From Otatea glauca (Eukaryota; Streptophyta; Magnoliopsida; Poales; Poaceae), in the NCBI GenBank assembly GCA_036346275.1, contig CM070713.1:55857567-55921566 (forward strand): a stretch of DNA of 64,000 bases, given 5' to 3'. Below are positions 1-10,496 of this stretch, piece by piece. Each line of letters starts with the position of its first letter. Position 1 is the stretch's first letter. The notes beneath the pieces are model-generated. The model saw only the letters and a list, made by a program, of their open reading frames with translations, was not told where the DNA came from and did no database searches. A program made the translations under genes and the position numbers.

Positions 1-279
1 TCAAGCTGATTAAGTCTAAGCCGATTGATCTTTACGATCGGCTTTTGAGTGAATTTTATATTTTTACCTTGTCGGTTCAGTCAAATCGATCGCACGCTCT
101 TGAACCAGTGTTCGTCGGTGTCTTCTTTAAAACCCTACTTCAAGTTTTTAACGTCAACAGATACAAAGGATTGGAGATGTAATATCTAATACTATTTATT
201 GACAATATGGATCCTTTTAGATATGACTATATAAACAATGTATTAGGAGTGCCCTCAATGTCACAAAGGTTTCACAAAA

Positions 280-640
280 CCTTTTTGAAAAAACTGTTCG
301 AAAACCGAAATTTGAGAATCGAAAATTATTAGAAACCGAAAAGTTAAGAAATCAAAAAATTTAGAAAAAAATTCAGAAAAAAATCGAAAACCAACCGACC
401 AATTGAATGTTCCTTAGAGCCGATTTTTAAGCGGTTTTCGCTCGATTTCATCGAAAATCGAGCGGTTTTCACCGATTTTCGACCGGTTTACGTTGCATAA
501 ATTTTTTCAAATTTTTTGATTTCGAATTTGAATCGGATCGGTTTTCTGCTTGGTTTGAAATGCCGAACCGGCTCGGCAGGATCGGCTTTCGCGAAATTCG
601 GCCCGTTTTCGTTGGCTTTGCAAACCACAGTTTGGGTCTC
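280..640. repeat. CGAAAACCG-rich transposon terminus-like repeat
   Basis: AT-rich DNA with many short CGAAAACCG/CGGTTTTCG and GAAATTCG words in both orientations, the dense subterminal-motif pattern seen at the ends of plant hAT elements. A related copy lies near 57860-58215 in the opposite orientation; both include a stretch like TGCATAAATTTTTTCAAAT (or its complement). The block sits inside the second intron of the PhoD-like gene. No transposase is attached and I could not fix exact ends. Positions 1-280 and 640-933 hold nothing else I recognise. Confidence 0.5.
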
Positions 641-933
641 AGTAACCTAGACTGTAATGAACGCTGTCCAAAACCCGAACACACCAAAAAGGGTCCCCAA
701 TCAACTCCAGCAACCTTGTTGGACTTCCAGAACAACTAAACCAACAACAGAGACCAAACAAAACAATTATTTAGCACTCTAAAGAAGCAAAATCTCACAG
801 TCAGTACCAACAAGTACAGAAGCTGCCATCAAGAAACAGAACAGATAAAGGCTCACGGCCGAGTACTAAATGCAGAGGCACTCGACTATAGGTAGCAAAT
901 TCAATGCAGCAAACCACCGGACCGGGAGCTCAC

Positions 934-1387
934 CTGAGCCCTCTCCCTGAGCTTGACGTACCCCGGGTTGGCCTTGGCCAGCTCGTACCGCCTCCGCAGC
1001 TCCTCCTCGGGCGACGGGTAGAACCGCGGCACGTTCCTCCAGGGCCCCACAGTCCGCTCCCTCCCGAACATCCGGAACGGTCTCTTGTTGTCGCCGTAGA
1101 CGTTGTCCCCAAGCCAGATGAACACCTGCGGGTCGAACTCCACGACGGCCTCCCACACGGGCTGCAGGAAAGAGCGGAGCACAAGGGAGTCACCAAAAAA
1201 AAACCCATCACCTCTGCTCAAGCAAAGCCAAGAAACCGAGGGGGGAGAAAATCAGCGAAAGGGGCATTTCTTCGAGCACCTGGGGCGCGCTCTGGTTGGC
1301 GCAGGAGCCGAAGGCAATCCTAGACACCACGGTGGCGCGGAGGGAGGGGAGGAGGAGGAGGAGAACGAGGAGAGGGACGCTGGCCAT
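934..1387 (-). CDS. PhoD-like metallophosphatase, 5' two exons (partial)
   Basis: Two exons on the minus strand. Exon 1 (1387-1280) encodes 36 residues: MASVPLLVLLLLLPSLRA is a clear signal peptide, followed by VVSRIAFGSCANQSAPQ. The donor is CAG|GTGCTC. Exon 2 (1161-934) begins after TGCAG and encodes 76 residues from PVWEAVVEFDPQVFIWLGDNVYGD to the KLRERAQ|GTGAGC donor. The GDNVYGD block is the metal-binding GDxxYxD motif of PhoD/alkaline-phosphatase-D enzymes, and FGSC is also typical. The start was chosen because it gives the signal peptide and an in-frame splice; the longer reading frame upstream to 1630 is low-complexity leader. Both exons are phase 0. The catalytic remainder (TWDDHDYG region) is missing and must lie left of the window, so the intron is at least 933 bp. 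Likely a secreted or vacuolar phosphatase; substrate unknown. Confidence 0.9.
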
Positions 1388-2129
1388 TGGTGGAAGCGAA
1401 TGGAGCGAGCTCGGGGTGGAGGCTGGAGAGCCGAGGAGAAATGGTGGGAGAGTGGGAGGAGAGAAGAGGACGAGGGTATATTCCAATTTCCAAGGCCAAC
1501 AATGGATGCTGGCTGCAGTTAGTGGTAGGTAATACGTGGCACTGAAGGGAAGCGGGTGGCAAACGGAGGGAGAGAGTTGGAGCTTCGAGACCTTTCTCCT
1601 CTCTCTTTTAATTCTTTTTAAAAAATTCATATAATATCTTAAACTTTAATAGAAAATTCCACTTACGCTCTAAATTATGAAACCATATATTTAACTCATG
1701 AATTTTATGATCCAGTTTAAATAGTATCATAATTTGGTTTCGTATAGTGGTATTGTTTTTATGGATGTCAACCTCTGTAGCTCCCTTTACCTTTATTTTG
1801 ATTTGAAAGAGAAACCCTCTACGAGTCCCACTTGTAATTCATCTAAACTTGTCCAACGTGTCATCCTACATTGCAAAGTCGCCTACTTATCACTTCAGCA
1901 GGCAATACCACTATATAAAACTAAGTCAGAGCATTATTTGAATTAGATTGCAAAGTTCATAGATTAAATGTCTGATTTTATAGTTTAAAATGCCGAACGT
2001 ATCTCGAGCAAAGTTTTAGATGTTATATGAACATTTACAGGGGAACAAGGATTGGAGGTGTGAAATTATGCTAAGTCATCATCCCTTCATTAAAGCCGGA
2101 AGAAATCTGACCACCACAGTGAAAAAAAA

Positions 2130-2560
2130 TTACACTTAGGTCCTTTTTCGAAAAAAAAAGTTACGTTTAAGTCTTTTTCTGGAAAAAAAAGTTATATTAC
2201 GTTTAGGTCCTTTAGGCCTTTTTAAGCATTATGTTTAGATCTTTTTTGTCCTTATCTGGGAAAAAACGTTTAGGTCCTTTTTCGAAAAAAAACCCGTTTA
2301 GATCATTTTTGCCATTTTTTACGTGCGGAGCAGCGGTCGCGGCGTGGCACGCCACGGTAACTCAGATACATTTATATCTTTACAACCGTTTCGCCGAATA
2401 AATGCGAAAAAACGTAATTACGTTTGTATCCTTTCAACCGTTTCGCGTGTCTTCTAGATTTGCTCGTCTAGGAAGCGGCGGTCGCGCGTTTTCTCGATTT
2501 GCTCGCATGGATAGCGACGGTCACGCCGTGGCACGCCGCGATCACTTATCTAGTTCTTAA
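2130..2560. repeat. Internally tandem TTTTTCGAAAAA/ACGTTTAGGTCC repeat element, copy 1
   Basis: Repeated units of about 30-45 bp combining TTAGGTCCTTTTT, CGAAAAAAAA and TTACGTTTA, followed by a GC-richer tail with GCGTGGCACGCC palindromes and GCGCGTTTTCTCGATTTGC. The same two modules appear in reverse order and opposite strand at 49460-49880 (GAGCAAATCGAGAAAACGCGC, then GGACCTA...CGAAAAAAAGGACCTAA). I read these as two copies of one dispersed repeat family. I see no coding capacity and cannot assign a superfamily. Confidence 0.6.
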
Positions 2561-4104
2561 GAAAGATCACAGGTTGCGTCATCGCAGCAGCTGCCAGCAC
2601 ATACGTGTAGTTTAAAAAGCTCGATGCAAAAAATGCAACTTGTCTACTTAATTGCTCCTTCAATTAAACTCGGTCCACGGTCTTACGGTCAAAAAGACGA
2701 CGAGGAGACTTGATTGAGAAGAAGCTCTGCTTTTCTCACTTTAGGGATAGACTAAAGTTGCGGTGTCCGTGGTTTATATATATATATCGTTATATAAGAT
2801 TTTTATTGATATAACGAGAAAGAGTTTACGACCATATAGATAATATAAAATATTATTGTATAAGTTATTGTCTATAATAAATATTTTTTTCATATTATAA
2901 TTGGAAGATACTCATAGAAATAACATTAAAATGTCATCCATTGTATAAAATTATTTTTAATTTGTCTTTAATATGCAAAGTATATATACGGAGAGAGCAA
3001 TTTGCTCTACTATTGTACATACTTGAAAGCCCAAATCAGGTGAGAAGATTTGCAGTTGTGCTTAATTGCTTTTGCCTTCTGTTTCGAATCACTCAACCGT
3101 CGCGAAGTTGGCTGAATACTGCAAAAGGCATCACGAAGTTGTTGAAGTCGAACGTTTCTTATATTCAGATATTGAAAAATTACACGCTTTACACTTGTCG
3201 CATCTTCTAGAGTTGCGACTTGCGACTTGTGAGAAGAATAGATGACTATAAGCTGTTCTCATCTACTATCTACGTTGAATTTCTGAAATAATCAACCAAA
3301 AAGGTCAGAAAATTCCTCTCGACTAAGATCCTATTTGGCACAGCTCCAGCTTTCACCAAAATCCGTGAAGTTAGTGGAGTAGTTTATTTCTAGCCCTAGA
3401 AATTTATAGAACCGAAGCTATAGATACATTAAAAGTATTTAGTTGAGTCATTTTGTTTACATTTTAGATTAAAAATATAAACTTAATTCGTTTTATTTTA
3501 GTCTATAAGCTCCAGATCTAAGATGAAACTAAGATCTAAAACTCTACCAAATATAACCTAATTTGTAGCCTGTAGCGATTGGTTGCTCGCTTGATCAGAG
3601 ATAAATTATGTGTTCGTTCATCGTAAAGACAAACACAAATCACTGGAATTTATTATCCAAATTTTTACTTTCTTAAAGCGCGTAGCTTACTGCACCTTTG
3701 CGTACGGGAACAGTATTGCAGTAGCTTTAGTACAAAGCAAATGAATGCGTCTAGAGACTAGATGTTATTCTTTGCTAAATGACTTGTGTTCGCACGTTAT
3801 TTTTTTCGAACACTTGCAATATTTTCTTTCTATATATAAAATATTTTTTTCTACACGTAAAATATAAAAAAGTATTGCAAACGTTGAAAAAAATGTTACA
3901 GACATTAAAAAAATATTGCACCAAATGTCGAACGAAACATTCTCAAATCGACGTCCAAACGCTAGTCTTCCCTATTCTTTATGAGAACTGCAAAACCAAT
4001 TCGTGGCTTCTGACTCCAGCAAAATACAGAATAGTTTTATGCTATGTTCTATCATCTGTTCCAGTGATCAGCATCCCAACAAAGTATCGTAGAGCTTTTG
4101 AAAA

Positions 4105-4330
4105 GACAATAAATCCTCCTCCAAAATACCTTAAGCTTTTAGCATAAGCTAAAAATCATATATAACTAGCAAAAGTCAAAAACTAGACGAGTGATTTTGC
4201 AGCTTATTACTGAAAAAAATTAGCTATTTGTCAAAGTCTCTTATAAAAAGCTACCGGCGCTTCTTTCTAGACTGAAAAGCAAAAAAACAGCTTTTAGAAA
4301 AGATATAGCTCCCCAAACAGGCCCTAAATA
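4105..4330. repeat. MITE-like repeat (AGCTTTTAGC family), copy 1
   Basis: An AT-rich block built from AAGCTTTTAGCATAAGCTA, CATATATAACTAGCAAAAG, TGCAGCTTATTAC and AGCTCCCCAAACAGGCCC. A clearly related block in the same orientation lies at about 54480-54690, with matching CATATAACTAGCAAAAGCTA and ATAGCTCTCCAAACATGC. Such blocks, ending in 'CCAAACAGGCCC', are common non-autonomous DNA elements in grasses. Ends and TSD not resolved. Confidence 0.5.
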
Positions 4331-4439
4331 CAGCTAATATCATGTTAGTACATACAGTCAGAAACTCACGACATTTTCAATACAAGTTCCCAAATTACAC
4401 CTCATCAAGATTTTAACATATTGAGGATAAACACATGCA

Positions 4440-7400
4440 TCAGTTTATGTTTCCCCAGATGGCCTGCCCTGACGTCACTTTGTTGCTCGGCCTTGCAGTC
4501 AACTCATATAGAATCCGAGCAAACGTGTCCGAGTATTTCCCTTCTGATGTCAGGATCTCAGCAAAAGTATTCTCGTGCACAAGGAGGTGCATCCTATTTT
4601 GAGGCTCAGAGACAAGGCTCTCCAATATCATCGCCGATTTCCTACAAACCTCAGGCGCAGGGTGTGGTGTCTTCACGACCTTTAGGAGTCTATCGACAGC
4701 CCTGGTTCAATTGACATCAAAAAAACAAATTACAAAATCTCAATGCTGCTTCTCCAATGCTTGTCTCTAATAAAATGAAGCAGAATTTACCATCGCTCAC
4801 TGGCGAGCTTCAGCCTGCAGTCCATATTCACTTCTGATACGTTGTAGAGTGCACTAACAGCGGCAGCCTGTGCGTCAAATGCAGGCACACTCAAGAGGTC
4901 AACTAGCCTCTTGAATATCTGTACCAGGTATAGCAATGTAAGTAGGACAATTGCACCGCGCACAAAATTAATAGCTCTATTTAATGCATACGTGAATAGA
5001 AACAGCGTGCTAAAAAAATTACCTGTGGAATCACAGGAAGAAGAAACGATTCATTGTCTGGATTGATTATCAGCCGCCCAATCAATTCAGCAGCAGCACA
5101 ATGCCACACCTTTATTGAAGATGCAAGCATGCCCATTATGGCATGAACTGCACGTTTCTCACTGTCTTGGCAAAAGGTGAGAAAAAAATAAGCATCGATA
5201 TAAAAAGGAAAGAAAATAAATCTTGCGGCAAATCTCACGTCATTTTAATAAATGATGGCTTTGACGAGCTGAAGATTCTCAGGTCCAGCACAGGTGCTAA
5301 ATTGACAAGGGTCTCGAGCGTGTTTGTTATGAGCTCATCATCTTCTGTTAAATGATAAAAATGCATAAAAAGTTAGCTTTCATGTCATGTAGTGATGTTT
5401 GTTGCAAATAACTGCATTTGAACTGCTGTGGTATCAACACGTAGTCCTAGGATAAATAAATAAATAAATAATAACTAATTTGATTTAATACGGATACTGA
5501 ACAAAACTAACATACAAAACGAACAAATGGTAACTTTAATGCCATTTTTATATTGCGCTATAAAACCAAACACAAAATTCAAATAGGGAAGATAAATAGT
5601 CACTTTATGTTAAGCCATGTGGAGCATCCTGCAGCTCAAATGGAGCATATGTAAGTAACATTTGGCAATAATATAAACGACAGCACACAAATAATATTGG
5701 CAGAAACATATTCAGTCATCTCCAATTTAATTTGTAAACGCAAAATAGATGAACTGCACAAAAGGAACAGAAGATAGATGCATGGGAACTGAAAATGAAG
5801 GACAATAATTGAGTTTGAAACTTTACCTGAATTTTGGTCTTCTAGGCACTGAAATACAGTCTCCAAGCAATGTCTATGTTGAACCATGATAGCCTCATTT
5901 TCTGGCATGAAAGAGAAATTGCGGATTATATTGGAGGCTGCAACAGCACACTGTTGCCTTTCTGTCCGCCCTTCATCATCAACATTAAACAAGCCATCTT
6001 CAACAAACCAAAATCCTGCAGATCGCTTCTTCGTGACAGCTGAGTCCTCTGTCTTTGATTGATCATTTGAACGACTGAAACTACCGTATTTCAAAGAACA
6101 TAAGTATGGTGGCATGAATAATGAAAAGTGAGACGGGTAATCAGGATCTTGATGAAACTAATAATGGCATACGTGGCGGTGTCCAAGTAAACTTTTTCAA
6201 TGTTCTCGTGACCAAAGCCGGAGAGTGTTGTATTCGCACCCAAAGCTCTTACTCTTGAAGGTCTTGTACGGTCCTTAGGCATTGCAATATCTCGCCAGTC
6301 ATCAATCTGTATAAGATGACAAAGCATCAAACAGAATGCAAATAATAAGTCTCCAATGATAGTACTACTACCTGATAAGATAAAAACATTGCTTTGGCAA
6401 TCAACCAATAAATTGTAAGTGCAAATAACAAAACCTTTAGATTTTACTTTATGGCTACAGTGCACAACGATGCCAACTCCTGGTATTTTTGCATGACAAC
6501 ATCATACTTTTCTTCAGTGTTTATGACAAATGGTGATGCTATCTTGATTAATTATTTTTTAAATGAACTATAATGCTAACAGATTAAACAGTGCATGACA
6601 AAGGAATTGGAACCTGGGTAACTATACAGTTCAGATAAAATGCATGATTCAGTGACAGCCATATCAAACTGGAAGGAGGAAATGGGAACTAAGCACCTAC
6701 AACTTGAAGGAGAGCATCCAAGAGCCCAGGAACTTTAGCAAGAGGTGTTGTATCCCGTCGGAGATCATCCTTCTCCTTAAATGAGAGTACTGTAAGGGCA
6801 TTCAATGCCCACAGTATCTCACCCTTCAACCCACTTTGCAATGCAAGGACAATTCTCTTATTGTTCTGATCTGAAAAGGCCACAAAGAAACATTAGCTCT
6901 CCTGCCGAGTAGCCATGCTGGTTACCATTAAGTATGATAAAAAAAAGACTGCTCATGCATTTCAAGCTCATGACACAGGTGTGAGGTATCATCTCTATCG
7001 AATGGGACAAAACAAAACATGAAGTAACAGGCCAAAAATCCAAGTAAAATGGAACAATACAGACTATCTCTTATGCATCTGAAAAGATGGGGAGACAGAG
7101 AGCAGGATCACAAAAAAGGTGAACACAGATATCATACTGCAACTTATCAGCCACTAAGCTGCATAAAAAACTGTTTCCAAACTTGGCAAAATAAAACCAT
7201 ATGCACATTCATTCACAGCCCATGCTAGAGTCTATGCACATACAAACACTCTCATGCAAGCACGTGCATAAATGTGAAAATCAATCATAACATAAAATTA
7301 GCATTCAATTCTACCAAAGTATTTTATGCAACAGAAATAGTTACAAATAAAATGCACCACTCGACATTTATATAGCCAACAAACTATTTTCCCTGCTCCT

Positions 7401-8686
7401 CCACCCTTCTCAGCCTGCCAAACAGTCCAAAGTGCCAATAAAGCCAGTTCCACTTTCCGCTAATCACTTTTAACAAAAAAAGAAAAACAAGATGAATGCA
7501 AGTTTCAAATTATGATCTTCATCAAACTGAAAAACTACGTCTTTATCACAGCTGGATATGCCTCAAATTTGGTCATTATCCTATCGATTCATCCTTGTTC
7601 AGCTGAAGCCTGAGTTATGCGTCCAAGGATTGAAAGAAACAAAAGAACATCTAATCTGAAAGTAATCTTGCCATTTAGTCCTCCACGGGTTTTTGCTTTT
7701 TAACAAAGGGTCAGTTTGTGTGGTGAAACACTGAAACATTGTCCACTATGGGCAAACTTGGCTACCTACTTGGGAAGGCATATATTTATGTTCCTACCAA
7801 ATGATTTGCAACTTGAAGCTATGATTTCCGAGGTATGAGCTGGTTCGAAGAGGGGCAAAATGGTAAGGTCTCAAAAGTGTCAAAATAACTTGTGTATCAT
7901 GCTGGTGGAGTTTTTCTTCTAACATTATATTTGACAATCACCACAACGGCGTTGCAGTCATTCCCCTAATTTGCTTACGTGAGACTCCGTTACACCATTA
8001 TTGCTCATTGTGAAAAAAAAAATTGAAAATGGTTCGGGTGTCTGTAGTTGGTTTCTGGTTCAAAAAATGTGCATGTCTTCACAATATTGCTGTGTCAAAG
8101 ATGGACTGTTGTCTTCATTGTTTCCAACATACATTATTGGATTACAACCTCCCATGTGACGATGTTAAAAATGAGGGGAAGAAGCATCTCTTGACTACCA
8201 GTTCCACTGCACTCCCAACAAACGAAACAACCCTCTAAGTGTCCCTCTCTTTGCCCGAGACGTTCACTCCGATAAAAAAATCTTCGATCCAAGGCCTATT
8301 ATATGCACTAATTACTCAGATCATTGAAGATCCAGCTAAAAAACAGACTTCTTCACATCCTACAGCCCAAAATTCCTAATTCCCCCACAACATGTCGACT
8401 CCGAGAAACAATACACAGGTCCAACCCGTGTTTCCAACATTATGCCCTAGAGCCCCTCGCAAGCTCAGTTGAACGCTAAGAAGGGAGGAATGATCAGCTC
8501 ACCAGAGAGGGCCGTGAGGACTTGGAGCGAGGGCCCGACAAGGGCGGCCGGCGCCGCCGCGTCGCCGGCTGCCGCCGCCGCGGCTGCGGCGGCGGCCCCG
8601 CTGCCTGTGGTGCTTCCCAACGGGCGGCCGCGCTTCGCCGGCGTGGATCCGCCGCTTCCGCCAGACTTGCCCGTCTGCTTCTGCAT
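4440..8686 (-). CDS. LFR: LFR: armadillo-repeat SWI/SNF chromatin-remodelling subunit
   Basis: Eight exons: 8686-8503, 6870-6701, 6306-6173, 6074-5827, 5344-5239, 5161-5023, 4918-4791, 4701-4440. All splice sites are GT/AG and the phases fit, giving 1371 nt including the stop (456 aa). The N-terminus MQKQTGKSGGSGG is followed by KRGRPLGST, an AT-hook-like RGRP core, and a 10-alanine run. Armadillo-type helices follow: NKRIVLALQSGLKGEILWAL, NFSFMPENEAIMVQHRHCLE, LETLVNLAPVLDLRIFSSSK, HCAAAELIGRLIINPDNE, QAAAVSALYNVSEVNMDCRL. The C-terminus is LYELTARPSNKVTSGQAIWG. This matches the family of Arabidopsis LFR (LEAF AND FLOWER RELATED), a nuclear subunit of SWI/SNF complexes needed for leaf and flower development. 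Intron 1 (1.6 kb) has no recognisable insertion. Nothing is broken; likely functional. Confidence 0.95.
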
Positions 8687-8927
8687 GACTAGGGTTTTGG
8701 AGCTCCTTCACTTGCCCGCAGGAGAGCTTCGAGCGGGGAGGGAGGGAGGGAGGGAGAGAAGGGCAAGGGGGTGTGCCGTGTGCGTATTCTTCTGTACGGG
8801 ATTGGGTGCGCGTGGGAATAATAAACCCCATGACATGTGCTCCGGTGTGGCGTTCACGACGTCACTGGCAAGTGGGCCCGGCTATGAACACCCACGAACA
8901 GCCATGGCGCTCGAACGATCGTGGTCA

Positions 8928-9222
8928 GGGCATGTACAATAGTTAAAAGTCAGCATCTCTATAAAAAATACCATGTAAGATTTTAAATGATGTGGAGAAA
9001 AGAAAAAAAAGAGAGAAAAAATTACTATCTATTATTTAATAGACAGTCTTATAGATAGTTTTACATTTTGTGTATCATTATATAGACAGTCTGTTAATTA
9101 AATTAGAGATCATTACAGACAACTATATAGACGATCCATTGTATGAGCTGTTTTTAGTGTTGTCTGTAGATGATATATAGATGTATTATAGACAGTTACC
9201 GTCTATATCATTGTACATGCCC
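8928..9222. mobile_element. Tourist-like MITE (PIF/Harbinger)
   Basis: A 295-bp AT-rich element bounded by a perfect 13-bp terminal inverted repeat, GGGCATGTACAAT / ATTGTACATGCCC. The interior repeats AGACAGT/ACTGTCT words. Flanking trinucleotides are TCA on the left and TAA on the right, so the expected TAA/TTA target duplication is imperfect. A relative with an intact TAA duplication lies at 49070-49340. Confidence 0.8.
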
Positions 9223-9344
9223 TAATCGAGTTGCAGTAACCATCAATGGATTAACCAACACGGCAAATAGCAGTTGTTTTTGTTACAGTTAGATGTCAAC
9301 TATGGTCAAAATGTCATCTAATTACCACAGGAAGAAAGTAGTAA

Positions 9345-10250
9345 AAGAGGTGCTTACATGCTTTTCTTTTTCATAGTTACATAAATATTAAAGCATTAAT
9401 AAAGGGTAGATAGTGACTACTTACCCCTTCGCTTGCTTTAAGATTTGTACAACTTATATTAGAAGGGAAAGCATTGAAGCACTACTAAGTATCTGCTGCG
9501 GGGAAGATTAGCGCCTGGTAAATTACGCTCGAGTCGACACAGTCGTTTCCAAACAGGTAGATGCGGCAGCCTGGAGAGACGCACATATATACACATTAAA
9601 AGCTGTTGGCCATGAAACTTTCTTCCATTAGTAGCAGCAAAACAGGATGAATGGCATCAACCCAGCGTAATCGGCCAGTCAATCGTTGTCAAAGCATCGC
9701 CTTAGATCCTGAAAAAATTTGTTAACATTGAAATGAGGTTTCTAGACAAATAAGTCGAAGGAGTTGCCAGTAAAATCCTGAAGAGAGCCAACGGATGTTT
9801 CTTTTTTTGAGAAAATACAAGAAATATTTCGAGAGAGGTGTTTCTATGCTTTTTTTCTACAGTTGCACACATATTAAAATATGAATGAAGGGTAGATAGT
9901 AATTACTTACTCCTTCACTTGCTTTAAGATTTGTACAACTTGCGTTAGGAGGAAAAACACTGAAGCACTGCTCATATTTCAAACAGCTATTCATTCTGTG
10001 CATCAGCACCGACAGAAGGACATACAACCAAAGTGCACAGGCAGAACTAAATTTTTTTCGTGACAGGATTATTAGATAGGTATGGTAGATGAACCTTTGT
10101 TTCTGCGAAAACACGTTAAGTAATGTATATTTAGTTGTCCTTTTATTAAAACAATGATAAATATGTGTAGTTGCAGACTTGCAGTAATGTATAATTAGTG
10201 ATGCAGAATGATTGGAACTTAAAACAGCACATTTGCATATGAAACTGTCT
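9345..10250. repeat. Diverged ~500-bp direct tandem duplication
   Basis: A stretch near 9345-9490 (GGGTAGATAGTGACTAC, GCTTTAAGATTTGTACAACT, GCATTGAAGCACT) recurs near 9841-9985 with the same order and spacing. Downstream phrases also pair: GCCATGAAACT/CAGCAAAACAGGATG near 9610-9645, and ATATGAAACTGTC/CAACAAAACAAGATG near 10237-10280. I see no reading frame of substance. It could be a segmental duplication or two copies of an unrecognised element. Confidence 0.55.
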
Positions 10251-10496
10251 CGAACCACTTGCCATTGCAACAAAACAAGATGGAACCTTGTTTTCTATTT
10301 GCAAAATTGGCTACAGGACACTCCACAAATGTGCTGTTTGCTCAAGAGTACCATCTTTTTGTATCTTTACCGAAAGAAACTAAACTTTTATGGCTCTCTG
10401 TTGATGTACTCTGCCATTAAATTATCATTTTTGGCTAAAGAGGAGAAAGAAGGTGAGTGAAAAGTCTATTTTGCACCTATAACATGCCAAGCCCAC

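Larger units (their letters stand above)
1388..4439. other. Intergenic region between PhoD-like gene and LFR
   Basis: About 3 kb between the diverging 5' end of the PhoD-like gene and the 3' end of LFR. The first 250 bp are the presumed leader/promoter of the PhoD-like gene (CT-rich in mRNA sense). The rest is AT-rich and holds the tandem-motif repeat at 2130-2560 and a MITE-like block near 4105-4330. 3330-3560 looks like another non-autonomous element (it starts near TCCTATTTGGCACAGCTCC), but I could not define its ends. I see no credible coding exon. Confidence 0.6.

Noticed and set aside
904..1522. Plus-strand open frames over the PhoD-like exons
   Set aside because: They are antisense to two exons with conserved phosphatase motifs and good splice sites; GC-rich composition keeps them open.
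8469..8942. 157-codon plus-strand open frame over LFR exon 1
   Set aside because: Antisense of the polyalanine/AT-hook exon and promoter; no family resemblance.
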